Source: Verrucomicrobiota bacterium | GTDB lineage: Bacteria > Verrucomicrobiota > Verrucomicrobiia > Limisphaerales > JADJPG01 | NCBI GenBank assembly: GCA_016713365.1 | Contig: JADJPG010000005.1 | Coordinates: 124,001 to 188,000, forward strand | Reading direction: 5' to 3' | DNA length: 64,000 nucleotides | Part shown: positions 25,852 through 33,716 of the stretch, piece after piece | How positions within the stretch are numbered: the stretch's first letter is position 1 | Layout: every line of letters begins with the position of its first letter | The notes under the pieces: model-generated | Databases searched by the model: none | What the model saw: only the letters and a program-made list of their open reading frames with translations | Told to the model about the DNA's origin: nothing | Translations under genes and position numbers: made by a program

Positions 25852-27003
25852 ATGGCGCAAAAGCGAAAAAAAATCCTGTTCGTCGATGACGACGTCAACC
25901 TGCTGGCAATTCTCCAGCAGATCATGGCGAAGTTTTCCGGCAACGCCTGGGAGGTACTGACCGCGCCGGATGTGAGTCGCGCCTTGGGCAGCCTGCAGGA
26001 ACACAAGATCGACCTGCTCGTCATCGACATTCACATGCCGCTGGTGGACGGCCTCCAGTTCCTCAACCTGCTTCAGCGAAAATATCCGAACATCCTCAAG
26101 GTAGTCCTCACCGGCGACGCTACAGACCAAAATCGCGCGACTTGTCTGGGCTCTGGCGCGGAACTTTTCCTCGAAAAGCCACGCGACAGCGGCGGCTGGC
26201 AGAGCGTCTACGCAACCCTGCACGAGTTGACGCGGTTTCAACCCGAGGAAGGATTTCACGGCGTGCTGCGTCGGGTGGGATTGCAGGACGTGCTCCAGAT
26301 GGAGTGCCTCGCGCGAAATTCGTCGCTGCTGAAAATTTCTGCCGGCAGCGTACAGGGAGCAGTGTTCGTCAAGGACGGCCAGATCATCCATGCGCAATGT
26401 GGCAATCGTTCGGGAGAAGATGCGTTCAACTATCTCCTGAGTCTTTCCGGTGGCGAGTTCGACGTTAAACCCTTCAGCGCTCCACCGACGCAAAGCATCA
26501 CGGGCTCATGGGAGTTTCTGCTCATGGAAGCGGCGCGAAAGCGCGATGAAGAGGGAGGAGCCACCGAACCACCCGGAGGAACGGACGAAAGCTTCCCCAC
26601 TCCACCCGTCATCCACACTTCGGAACGCAACACACCGGCCATCGTTCCCGTCATCGAGGCAGCATCTGCCGCCGAAATGGAACTGCCGGCCGCGCCACGG
26701 CGATTGCCGGCGATCGCTGATACAGGGCGGCCGAAGGTGGAGGAAATGCTGGTCTGCTCGCTGCAAGGCGAGGTGTTGCACGAATATCAGTGCACCAACA
26801 CGAACGGCCGCGTGGGCTTTCTCGAGTTTCTTTCCCAAAAATCCCGGCAACTCGCACAGGGACTTCCGATCGGGGAATTTGATCGTCTGGAAATTACCGC
26901 GTCTGACGGCCGGGTGGTGGCACAGGTCCAGGCGGATCGAGGCTTGTTTGTCCGGACCAGCAGGGCAAAAGTTGCGGAGCCGGACGGCACGATGCAGCCA
27001 TGA
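25852..27003 (+). CDS. Response regulator with DUF4388 (PATAN-like) domain and roadblock-like C-terminus
   Basis: A 383-aa protein. Residues 1-125 are a receiver (KKILFVDDDVNLLAILQQIM; Asp in DLLVIDIHMPLVDG; Lys in LFLEKPRDSGG). Residues about 135-225 match DUF4388/PATAN (FHGVLRRVGLQDVLQMECLA then GAVFVKDGQIIHAQCGNRSG). A low-complexity Pro/Glu linker follows. The final 90 residues (VEEMLVCSLQGEVLHEY ... RLEITASDGRVVAQVQADRG) look like a roadblock/LC7 domain, a module that binds small GTPases such as MglA. The stop overlaps the start of the next small gene (ATGA). The phosphorylating kinase is not encoded nearby on this strand. Confidence 0.85.
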   Translation: MAQKRKKILFVDDDVNLLAILQQIMAKFSGNAWEVLTAPDVSRALGSLQEHKIDLLVIDIHMPLVDGLQFLNLLQRKYPNILKVVLTGDATDQNRATCLGSGAELFLEKPRDSGGWQSVYATLHELTRFQPEEGFHGVLRRVGLQDVLQMECLARNSSLLKISAGSVQGAVFVKDGQIIHAQCGNRSGEDAFNYLLSLSGGEFDVKPFSAPPTQSITGSWEFLLMEAARKRDEEGGATEPPGGTDESFPTPPVIHTSERNTPAIVPVIEAASAAEMELPAAPRRLPAIADTGRPKVEEMLVCSLQGEVLHEYQCTNTNGRVGFLEFLSQKSRQLAQGLPIGEFDRLEITASDGRVVAQVQADRGLFVRTSRAKVAEPDGTMQP

Positions 27004-27362
27004 AAGAGCAGATCAACCAGTGGTTCGAACAGAGCGCCCCGTTCGAGGGAATCCTAGCGTGCGGGCTGCGCTTTCCGGATCAATCTTCGATCTCCAAATC
27101 GTGGGCGGACGGCTTCGAGGAAAGTTCGATTGAGAATGCGCTCCGTTGCGTGAGCGACGGATTTCAAGTCGCACAGTTCAATCGAATCGTCCCAACCCGG
27201 CTGCGCTGGGTATACTCCGGGGCATTCCTTTATTGCGAACGACGTCAAGACGGGTCGCTTCTTGGGGTCTTCACCTCCAAAAATTTGGGATCGCTCGATC
27301 TCGACGGACTGGAAAGATTCTTCGGCGAGTTTCAAACTGTCGCTCGTGCCGCCACGCTGTGA
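27000..27362 (+). CDS. Small protein, possibly roadblock-like
   Basis: A 120-aa soluble protein (MKEQINQWFEQSAPFEGILA) with no signal peptide. Alternating beta strands (LRWVYSGAFLYCERR and GSLLGVFTSKNLGSLDL) and a C-terminal helix (LERFFGEFQTVARAATL) are compatible with a roadblock/LC7 fold, but no diagnostic motif is visible. Its start overlaps the stop of the DUF4388 regulator and its stop overlaps the GTG of the amidohydrolase, so its expression is coupled to both. Not confidently recognised. Confidence 0.65.
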   Translation: MKEQINQWFEQSAPFEGILACGLRFPDQSSISKSWADGFEESSIENALRCVSDGFQVAQFNRIVPTRLRWVYSGAFLYCERRQDGSLLGVFTSKNLGSLDLDGLERFFGEFQTVARAATL

Positions 27363-28411
27363 CAGACGCCACACCACAACAGAAAACCACCGTAACTCAA
27401 GCGTCCAAACCACCGTTCGGACCCGTCGACATGCACGTCCACATTGTCGGAAACGGCAGTGGAGGAACCGGCTGCTGGTTGAAGGTCACCGGTTGGCATC
27501 GGCCGCTGGCCGCACTGATGTTGCGGCAAATCGGTTTGCCCGCATCGGCCATGAAGGGAGACCTTGATCGCCTTTACGTCGATCGACTGTTGGAACTGGT
27601 TCGAACGTCCTCCCTCAGTGCAGCCGTCATCCTGGCGCACGATCACGTTTACGATTCGGCCGGCAACAAGATGGAGAACGTCGGCTCCTTTTTCGTGCCG
27701 AATGACTACGTTCTGGGCTTGGCCAAAACTTACCCCGAATTTCTTCCGGCCGTCTCGATTCATCCAGCCCGACGCGACGCCATGGAAGAACTCAATCGCT
27801 GCATCGCAGGCGGTGCAGTGATGATGAAATGCCTTCCCAACTGTCACAACATCGACTGTAGCGATCGTCGGTTCACGAAGTTCTGGGAACGAATGGCGGA
27901 GGCTCGCGTGCCGCTGCTGGCCCACACCGGAGGTGAGCATACGGTTCCTGTCGTCAGGAAAGAGTTCTCGAACCCAAAAGTTCTCGAACTGCCGTTACAA
28001 TGCGGCGTCAACGTCATCGCCGCGCATTGCGCCACCAAAAGCGGATTGCTCGATCCAGAATATTTCCACCTCTTCGCCGAAATGACCCGCCAGTATCCAA
28101 ATCTTTACGGCGACAACAGCGCATTCAATGTTCCCATTCGAGGACGCCACGTCCGGAAATGCGTAAAAGAACCATTGGTTGACCGAATCCTGCATGGTAG
28201 CGACCTTCCGGTGCCTGTTCATGGACATTTCGCGTGGCTCAAGGGCTACGTCGATTGGAAAACCTTCCGCCAGTGGGAAACGCATCCAAACATTTTGGAA
28301 CGAGACTACCAGTTGAAGCTCGCCAGCGGATTCCCCGGAGCCTCCGCGACGAAAATCTGGAGTTTGCTGCCGCGCAACGCTCAATCAGCCAACGCACGCG
28401 TTGGTGGATAA
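27359..28411 (+). CDS. Metal-dependent amidohydrolase family protein (TIM barrel)
   Basis: A 350-aa hydrolase. GTG 27359 is chosen as start because it overlaps the preceding stop (GTGA) and lies 73 bases ahead of the first metal motif. Metal-binding motifs appear in order: PVDMHVHIVGN (H-x-H, strand 1), a PAVSIHPARRD segment, VPLLAHTGGEHTVP, VNVIAAHCATKSG and ILHGSDLPVP (strand 8 Asp). This pattern is that of the amidohydrolase_2 type (ACMSD-like and related decarboxylases or hydrolases). A conserved Lys (AVMMKCLPNCHN) could also be a metal ligand position. The substrate is unknown. Its coupling to signalling genes is unusual. Confidence 0.82.
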   Translation: MTDATPQQKTTVTQASKPPFGPVDMHVHIVGNGSGGTGCWLKVTGWHRPLAALMLRQIGLPASAMKGDLDRLYVDRLLELVRTSSLSAAVILAHDHVYDSAGNKMENVGSFFVPNDYVLGLAKTYPEFLPAVSIHPARRDAMEELNRCIAGGAVMMKCLPNCHNIDCSDRRFTKFWERMAEARVPLLAHTGGEHTVPVVRKEFSNPKVLELPLQCGVNVIAAHCATKSGLLDPEYFHLFAEMTRQYPNLYGDNSAFNVPIRGRHVRKCVKEPLVDRILHGSDLPVPVHGHFAWLKGYVDWKTFRQWETHPNILERDYQLKLASGFPGASATKIWSLLPRNAQSANARVGG

Positions 28412-28457
28412 TCCCCAGAAAGCCGACCGTTCCGCGAGTTCGTCACCTTCCGACCAT

Positions 28458-28501
28458 AAAAAAACCGGGTCGCTTGGTCAGGGGGTGACGCAGCGACCCG
28501 G
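28458..28501 (-). terminator. Rho-independent terminator (minus strand)
   Basis: A 10-bp perfect stem (28492-28501 with 28465-28474, CCGGGTCGCT/AGCGACCCGG) is followed on the minus strand by a run of seven T (28458-28464). The U-run is on the minus side only, so it would stop a leftward transcript, most likely the candidate RNA at 28458-28632. The stem may also slow rightward transcription leaving the amidohydrolase gene. Confidence 0.85.
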
Positions 28502-28632
28502 GGAATTTCGAATTTAATACAAACGTAGGATTACGTGGAAAATTCGGCGCCAGCTGTATTAGACCGATGCCGAAAACGGTTTGGGCTAGAAAGAACAATT
28601 CAAGTTGCCCGAAATTCAAGTGCCGTAATCCG
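28458..28632 (-). ncRNA. Candidate structured small RNA of about 175 nt (unidentified, perhaps 6S-like)
   Basis: This non-coding stretch on the minus strand has its own promoter-like sequence (28638-28666) and terminator (28458-28501), with no open frame between them. The 5' end (GGATTACG at 28631-28624) pairs perfectly with CGTAATCC at 28535-28528. A second interrupted stem follows inward (GAATTTCGG with CCGAATTTT), and the apex has a CCG-TTTT-CGG hairpin. A long interrupted hairpin closed by its own 5' end resembles the plan of 6S RNA, but no specific family signature was confirmed. No gene lies downstream on that strand, so a leader or riboswitch role is unlikely. Prediction from sequence only. 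Confidence 0.5.
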
Positions 28633-28637
28633 CGCCC

Positions 28638-28666
28638 AATAGACTACCCTCGGCGAGATCTGTCAA
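28638..28666 (-). promoter_or_regulatory. Sigma70-type promoter for the candidate small RNA
   Basis: On the minus strand a perfect TTGACA (28666-28661), a 17-base spacer and TCTATT (28643-28638; four of six matches to TATAAT) give a good housekeeping-type promoter. Transcription would begin near 28631, which is exactly the start of the predicted closing stem of the small RNA. Confidence 0.6.
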
Positions 28667-29429
28667 GAATCCGGGCCATGTATTAATTCTCATGCAGTTG
28701 ATGATTAATTTCGCTGCACTGGACTTCACCGCTGGCAGAGCTGCTCTGTATTACTCGCCAGAGATCCCAAGGAACCGGAATCTCCCACGTCCATGTCCGC
28801 ATGATTCGTCCACGAAGGGTTGGTTCGACGGCATCTTGGGGTAAGGTCGAACTTCAGGTGCAGAAATATTTTCTCCAATGGGCAGATCCGAGTTTACACG
28901 TGAATCGAACTCGATAACCTCGCGGAGCTCCGAGTGCGCCAATGACTGTGGATTGTCGCGTTCGACGCCGATGGCGGAATACGCGACAGCGATAGATGTA
29001 CGGATTGACGAAAGGTTGCTCCGTCCGCAGTCGGCGAAGAAACGTGACCAAAGCGCCACCAAACCGTCGTTTTTCGAGGGAAAACGGGTTGTGAATAACT
29101 CGTGAACAAGAGTTAATATGTTGTCCTCGTCAGTTCCAAGCGGTTGGCCTAAATAGTCGCCCCGTTAATCGAAGTGCAAAACTCTGCGGTGGATTTGTCG
29201 TCTGATTTTCTGGCGGGACCGGAAAGTGTCCTTTTGAAGGGTTTGAATTGCAGGAAGTTGCGGATAAGAATGAATTGCATCGAGGGCAATGTGGGTTCGA
29301 TGCAGGTGCGTTTGCGAAGTAGATGCTGGCACCAGTAAGCCGGTTTTCGATTTCAAAGCTCAATTGAGAGCCAAGAATCGGGGCAGGTGAATAAATCCCC
29401 TAAAAACGGAATTTTGATTTGGGACAACA
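28667..29429. other. Non-coding dnaA upstream region with DnaA-box-like sites
   Basis: About 760 bases without a convincing gene lie upstream of dnaA. A sequence matching the DnaA-box consensus TTATNCACA (TTATTCACA on the minus strand) is at 29090-29098, next to an inverted pair ATAACTC/GAGTTAAT. One-mismatch variants occur near 29259 (TTATCCGCA) and 29386 (TTATTCACC), both on the minus strand. A small AT-rich patch lies at about 28680-28715. This could be DnaA autoregulation or part of a replication origin; the box density is low for a full oriC. No clear dnaA promoter was identified. Confidence 0.45.
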
Positions 29430-30815
29430 ATGCAAGAATCTGCTGAAAAACTTTGGGCTGCGGCGCAGGATTTCCTGCGGGCGATGCTCAGCAACAGTGA
29501 AATCTACAACCTGTGGTTCGCACCTCTTCGTGCCAGCGCTTTGGATGGAGACTCCATCACACTCGACGTCGCCAATGAGTTTTCCGAAGTCTGGCTGAAG
29601 GACAATTACCTCGACCTGCTTCGCAATGTCCTCTCCCAAGCTTCGGCCCGCCCGATGTCGGTCAAGTTTCGGGTAACGAACGCGAGCATCACGCTCAAGC
29701 GACCCGCCGAAGTCGTTGTTCAACCCATCGACGACGAAACCAAGCCGGTTGTTCTGGAGGATCTCGCCCCCGAACGAAACGCGGCCGTCAAAGAACTGCC
29801 GTTCAATCCGAAGAACACCTTCGATACATTCGTCGTTGGCAACAACAACACCTTTGCGCACGCCGCCGCCATCGCCGTCGCACAGCAGCCCGGTAAATCC
29901 TACAACCCCCTGTTCCTCTACGGCGGCGTCGGTCTCGGCAAGACCCATTTGCTCCACGCGATCGGCCAGCACGTCGCCAAGCACAAGAAGGGCGCGCGTG
30001 TCACCTACGTCTCGACCGAGAAATTCACCAACGAGTTCATCGACGCGATTCAGAACAACCAGCTTGTCCGCTTCCGCCGGAAATATCGCCAGAGCGATGT
30101 ATTCCTGATCGACGACATCCAGTTCCTCGCCGGCAAAGAACGCATTCAGGAAGAGTTCTTCCACACGTTCAACACCCTTCACGAAGCCCGGAAGCAGATC
30201 GTGCTCACCTGTGACCGACCCGCGAGCGAGATCCAGAATCTCGAGCAACGCCTGGTCTCCCGGTTCGAGTGGGGACTCGTCACCGATCTTCAGCCGCCGG
30301 ATGTCGAAACCCGCTTGGCCATCCTTCGGAAGAAGGAAAAGTCCATGGGCGTAGAGCTGCCTGAGGAAATCGTCAACTTCATGGCGCAGCGCATCCGGAC
30401 CAACATCCGTCGGTTGGAAGGCGCGCTAGTTCGCGTCACCTCCTTCGCTGCACTGACCGGCAAGAAGCTCACCATCGAAGTTGTCGAAGGACTCTTGCGC
30501 GAGATTCTCCACGAAGAAGGCCGCTTCACCATCAGCATCGACGTCATCCAGAAGCGCGTCGCTGAACATTTCGATATCCGCCTCGCGGACATGACCAGCA
30601 AGCGTCGTCCGGAGAACATCGCGTTCCCGCGCCAGATCGCCATGTATCTCGCGCGCCAGATGACCGAAAGCTCGCTGAACACCATTGGCGAAGCGTTTGG
30701 CGGCCGCGATCACGGCACCGTTCTCCACGCCTGCCGCCTCGTAAAGGACCGCATGCAGATTGATGCGCAAGTCCGCCAGGTCGTGAGCTACTTGGAAAAG
30801 CAACTCACTCGCTGA
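29430..30815 (+). CDS. dnaA: Chromosomal replication initiator protein DnaA
   Basis: A 461-aa protein, the usual length. Domain I is at the N-terminus (MQESAEKLWAAAQDFLRAML, with YNLWFAPL), followed by a short linker. The AAA+ domain begins at NPKNTFDTFVVGNNNTFAHA, with Walker A GGVGLGKTH (about residue 168) and Walker B VFLIDDIQFLAGKE (about 228). The C-terminal DNA-binding domain has the DnaA signature GGRDHGTVLHACRLV (about 425). It opens the replication origin by binding DnaA boxes; box-like sites lie in the 760-base region upstream. The usual neighbour dnaN is absent. A strong terminator follows immediately, so it seems to be transcribed alone. Confidence 0.98.
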   Translation: MQESAEKLWAAAQDFLRAMLSNSEIYNLWFAPLRASALDGDSITLDVANEFSEVWLKDNYLDLLRNVLSQASARPMSVKFRVTNASITLKRPAEVVVQPIDDETKPVVLEDLAPERNAAVKELPFNPKNTFDTFVVGNNNTFAHAAAIAVAQQPGKSYNPLFLYGGVGLGKTHLLHAIGQHVAKHKKGARVTYVSTEKFTNEFIDAIQNNQLVRFRRKYRQSDVFLIDDIQFLAGKERIQEEFFHTFNTLHEARKQIVLTCDRPASEIQNLEQRLVSRFEWGLVTDLQPPDVETRLAILRKKEKSMGVELPEEIVNFMAQRIRTNIRRLEGALVRVTSFAALTGKKLTIEVVEGLLREILHEEGRFTISIDVIQKRVAEHFDIRLADMTSKRRPENIAFPRQIAMYLARQMTESSLNTIGEAFGGRDHGTVLHACRLVKDRMQIDAQVRQVVSYLEKQLTR

Positions 30816-30839
30816 AAAGATTTGTTGGTGTGCATATGA

Positions 30840-30878
30840 ATCGGGAGCGTCGCAGTTCGGCGCTCCCGATTTGCTTTT
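30840..30878 (+). terminator. Rho-independent terminator after dnaA
   Basis: A 10-bp stem (ATCGGGAGCG at 30840-30849 with CGCTCCCGAT at 30861-30870) encloses an 11-base loop and is followed by TTGCTTTT. It lies 24 bases after the dnaA stop and separates dnaA from the ABC ATPase gene. Confidence 0.85.
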
Positions 30879-30936
30879 GCGAAATGCGCGCACACCCACA
30901 CTTTCCAAACCTCCAACTCTCCCTACACTTCCCGCG

Positions 30937-31914
30937 ATGGCAGTGATTCAAGTTCAAGGTCTGACCAAGACCTTTCGCACCTACAAGAAGGAGCCAGGCA
31001 TTGCCGGGGCACTGAAAGGATTGTTCTCGCACAAGTACGAGACCACCTACGCCGTCAAAGATGTCTCCTTTCATGTTGAGGAAGGCGAACTCGTCGGCTT
31101 CCTCGGTCCCAACGGCGCTGGAAAAACCACGACGTTGAAGATGCTCTCCGGGCTGCTCTATCCGTCAGGCGGATCCGCCACCGTGCTCGGCTATACGCCG
31201 TGGAAACGCGACGATGGTTATCGCCGGCAGTTTGCCCTGTTGCTCGGTCAGAAGAACCAGCTCTGGTGGGATCTGCCCGCCCGGGAATCACTCGATCTCA
31301 ACGCCAAGATTTACGGTATCGACCGCGCAATCTTCGAACGCACCGTCGGCGAGCTCACCGAAATGCTCGGTGTGAAGGAAAAGCTCAACACCATGGTCCG
31401 CGAGCTTTCCCTCGGTGAACGCATGAAGATGGAGCTCATCGCCTCCCTGCTCCACCAACCCAAAGTTCTCTTCCTCGACGAGCCCACCATCGGTCTCGAC
31501 GTCATCTCGCAGAAAATCGTCCGCGAGTTCCTCCGCGACTACAACGCGAAGCGCAAGACGACCATTCTCCTGACCAGCCACTACATGGCCGACATCCAGG
31601 CGCTCTGCCGCCGGGTGATCATCATCGACCACGGGAAAATTTTCTTCGATGGCCAGCTCGAAGAAGTGATCGATCGTTTCGCCGACTTCAAGATTGTCAC
31701 CATCCACTGCGACAGCCAGAAACCCATCCCCGCGTTGGAACTCTCGAAGTTTGGTGAGGTCATCGAGAAAGATCGCGAGATCGTGAAACTCAAGGTGAAA
31801 CGCGACCGCGTCATCCCGGTTTGCAAGGCGCTGCTCGACGAGCTTCCGGTGAACGACATCGACATTCAGGAAGTCCCCATCGATGACGTCATCCGCCAGA
31901 TTTTCGCCCGCTGA
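30937..31914 (+). CDS. ABC transporter ATP-binding protein (ABC-2/NatA type)
   Basis: A 325-aa ATPase from ATG 30937 (MAVIQVQGLTKTFRTYKKEP). Walker A is GFLGPNGAGKTTTLKMLSG (about residue 58), the signature is ELSLGERMKMELIASLLHQP, Walker B is KVLFLDEPTIGLD and the switch His lies in TTILLTSHYMADI. The GLFSHKYETTYAVKDVSFHV insertion and long C-terminus match ABC-2-type exporters. The expected ABC-2 permease is not next to it: the following genes are on the other strand and unrelated. The stop is seven bases from the end of the converging polX gene. Confidence 0.92.
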   Translation: MAVIQVQGLTKTFRTYKKEPGIAGALKGLFSHKYETTYAVKDVSFHVEEGELVGFLGPNGAGKTTTLKMLSGLLYPSGGSATVLGYTPWKRDDGYRRQFALLLGQKNQLWWDLPARESLDLNAKIYGIDRAIFERTVGELTEMLGVKEKLNTMVRELSLGERMKMELIASLLHQPKVLFLDEPTIGLDVISQKIVREFLRDYNAKRKTTILLTSHYMADIQALCRRVIIIDHGKIFFDGQLEEVIDRFADFKIVTIHCDSQKPIPALELSKFGEVIEKDREIVKLKVKRDRVIPVCKALLDELPVNDIDIQEVPIDDVIRQIFAR

Positions 31915-31920
31915 ACAAGC

Positions 31921-33674
31921 CTACTTCACCCGATTCCGCTTCAGCTGCAATGCCTTCTTCAGCTCCTTGAGGGGCAGCGCATTGATCACATCCGCCTTCT
32001 CCAGCCAGCCCTTGCGCGCAATGCCGGCGCCGAGACGCAGGAAACCCGCGTGTTCGTTGCGATGCGCGTCGCAGTTAATCACGCACTTTACGCCCTTCGA
32101 CTTCGCGTAGAACCACAGCCGCCAGTCCATGTCGAAGCGATACGGATTCGCGTTCAGCTCAATCCACGTGCCCGTCTCCGCGCACGCGTCGATCACCGCC
32201 TGCTGATTCACCTTATATGCCTCGCGCTCCAGCAACAGCCGGCCCGTGAGGTGCCCGAGCATGTGAACGTAAGGATTCAACGCCGCACGAATCAGCCGGT
32301 TCGTGTTGTCCGCCTCGTCGCTGCCTGCGACGTGCAAACTCGCCACCACCACGTCCAGTTCCGCGAGCAGGTCGTTGTCGAAGTCCAGTCGCTCCTTCAA
32401 AATGTCCACCTCGGAACCCGCCAGCAGCCGAAACTCCTCGCCGCTGTCCGCCAGCTTCTGATTGTGCGCCGCCACCGCCTTGATTTGTTCCCGCAACCGC
32501 GCCGCATCCAGGCCGTGCGCCTGGAACGACGACTTGCTGTGGTCCGTAATCGCCCAGTAATCGCAACCAATCTCAATCGCGTACGCCGCCACGTCCTCGA
32601 TCGGATGATGGCCATCGCTCCACGTCGTGTGGTTGTGCAGCGACCCGCGCAAATCCGTCCACTCGATCAACTTCGGCAGCTTCCCGTGCTCCGCCGCGGC
32701 GAACTCCCGTGATCTTCGCGCATCTCCGGCGGAATGTAGCCCAGCCCCAGCTCCACAAAAACGTCCTCCTCCGTCTTGCAAGGCACGAGCAGCTTCGGGT
32801 CGCGCGTTTCTTCCTTCGACTTGAAGAGCCCGTACTCATTCAGCCGCAGCCCGCGCGCGATCGCCCGCTGGCGCATCACGATGTTGTGCTCCTTGCTGCC
32901 GGTGAAATAGAGCAGTGCGAAAGGAAACTCCGCATCCGTCACCACGCGCAAATCCGCCTGAATGCCACCGGGCAAAATCACACTCGCCTTCGTCTCCCCC
33001 TTCGCACTCACGCTCAAGATGCCCGGCTGACTCGTGAAGAACTCAATCACCGCCGCCGGATTCTTCGATGACACCAGGAAATCAATATCGCCAATCGTCT
33101 CGCGCCAGCGCCGCAAGCTTCCGCCCGTGCTGCAACGAATCACGTCCGGATGATCGCGCAACGATTCCAGGATCGGCTCCGCCACCGTCAGCGCCGTGTG
33201 CAAATGATGCCGCGACGCGTAGGTGCGTTTGAACTGAATCCCCTCCAAAACTTTGCTCTGGGTCTTCTCGCCGAACCCCTCCAGCGTCGCCACCTTGCCG
33301 GCCTTGCACGCGGCTTCGAGCTGTTCGATGGACTCGATGCCCAGCTTGTCGTGAAGCGCCTTCACCTTCTTCGGTCCGACGCCGGGAATGCCCAGCATGT
33401 CCACCAAGCCCGGAGGCACAGACGCCTTCAGCTCGTCGTAATACTTCAGCTTCCCCATGGTCACGAGCTCCGTGATCTTCTGCTGCAAGGCATCGCCAAT
33501 GCCTTTAATCTCCCCGAGTCGTTCCTCCGCCACGATATTCGCCAGCGGCTCCGTCAAACCCTCGAGCGTCCGCGCCGCGTTCACATACGCGCGCGTCTTG
33601 AACGGATTCTCGCCCTTCAACTCCAGCAACGTCCCGATGTCCACGAGGATTGCCGCCACTTGCTCTTTGTCCAT
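31921..33674 (-). CDS. polX: PolX family DNA polymerase/PHP exonuclease (frameshifted)
   Basis: Restored length is about 583 aa, normal for bacterial PolX. The N-terminal part (MDKEQVAAILVDIGTLLELK) carries helix-hairpin-helix segments (IPGVGPKKVKALHDKLGI, LEGFGEKTQSK) and the nucleotidyltransferase motif CSTGGSLRRWRETIGDIDFL. The C-terminal part has the PHP phosphoesterase motifs LRGSLHNHTTWSDG, CDYWAITDHSKSS, LLAGSEVDI and VINCDAHR. The two parts are in different frames because one base is missing in the CCC run at 32706-32708; adding it gives YIPPEMREDHGEFAAAEHGK. The enzyme fills small gaps in base excision repair. A sequencing indel is the simplest explanation for the break. Confidence 0.92.
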
Positions 33675-33716
33675 GCGGCGATGCTACGAAGCGCCCGAGG
33701 GAAGGAAAGTGGGAAT

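Noticed and set aside
27146..27358. An upstream extension of the amidohydrolase frame.
   Set aside because: The extension overlaps the preceding 120-aa gene by over 200 bases; the GTG at 27359 gives the usual 4-base coupling.
28750..29110. Several short frames of 65-103 codons in the dnaA upstream region.
   Set aside because: They have no ribosome-binding sites, no motifs and overlapping opposite-strand competitors; the stretch reads better as non-coding.
31921..32781. A stand-alone PHP-domain phosphoesterase.
   Set aside because: It is the C-terminal half of PolX; restoring one base at 32706-32708 joins the two halves into a normal-length protein.
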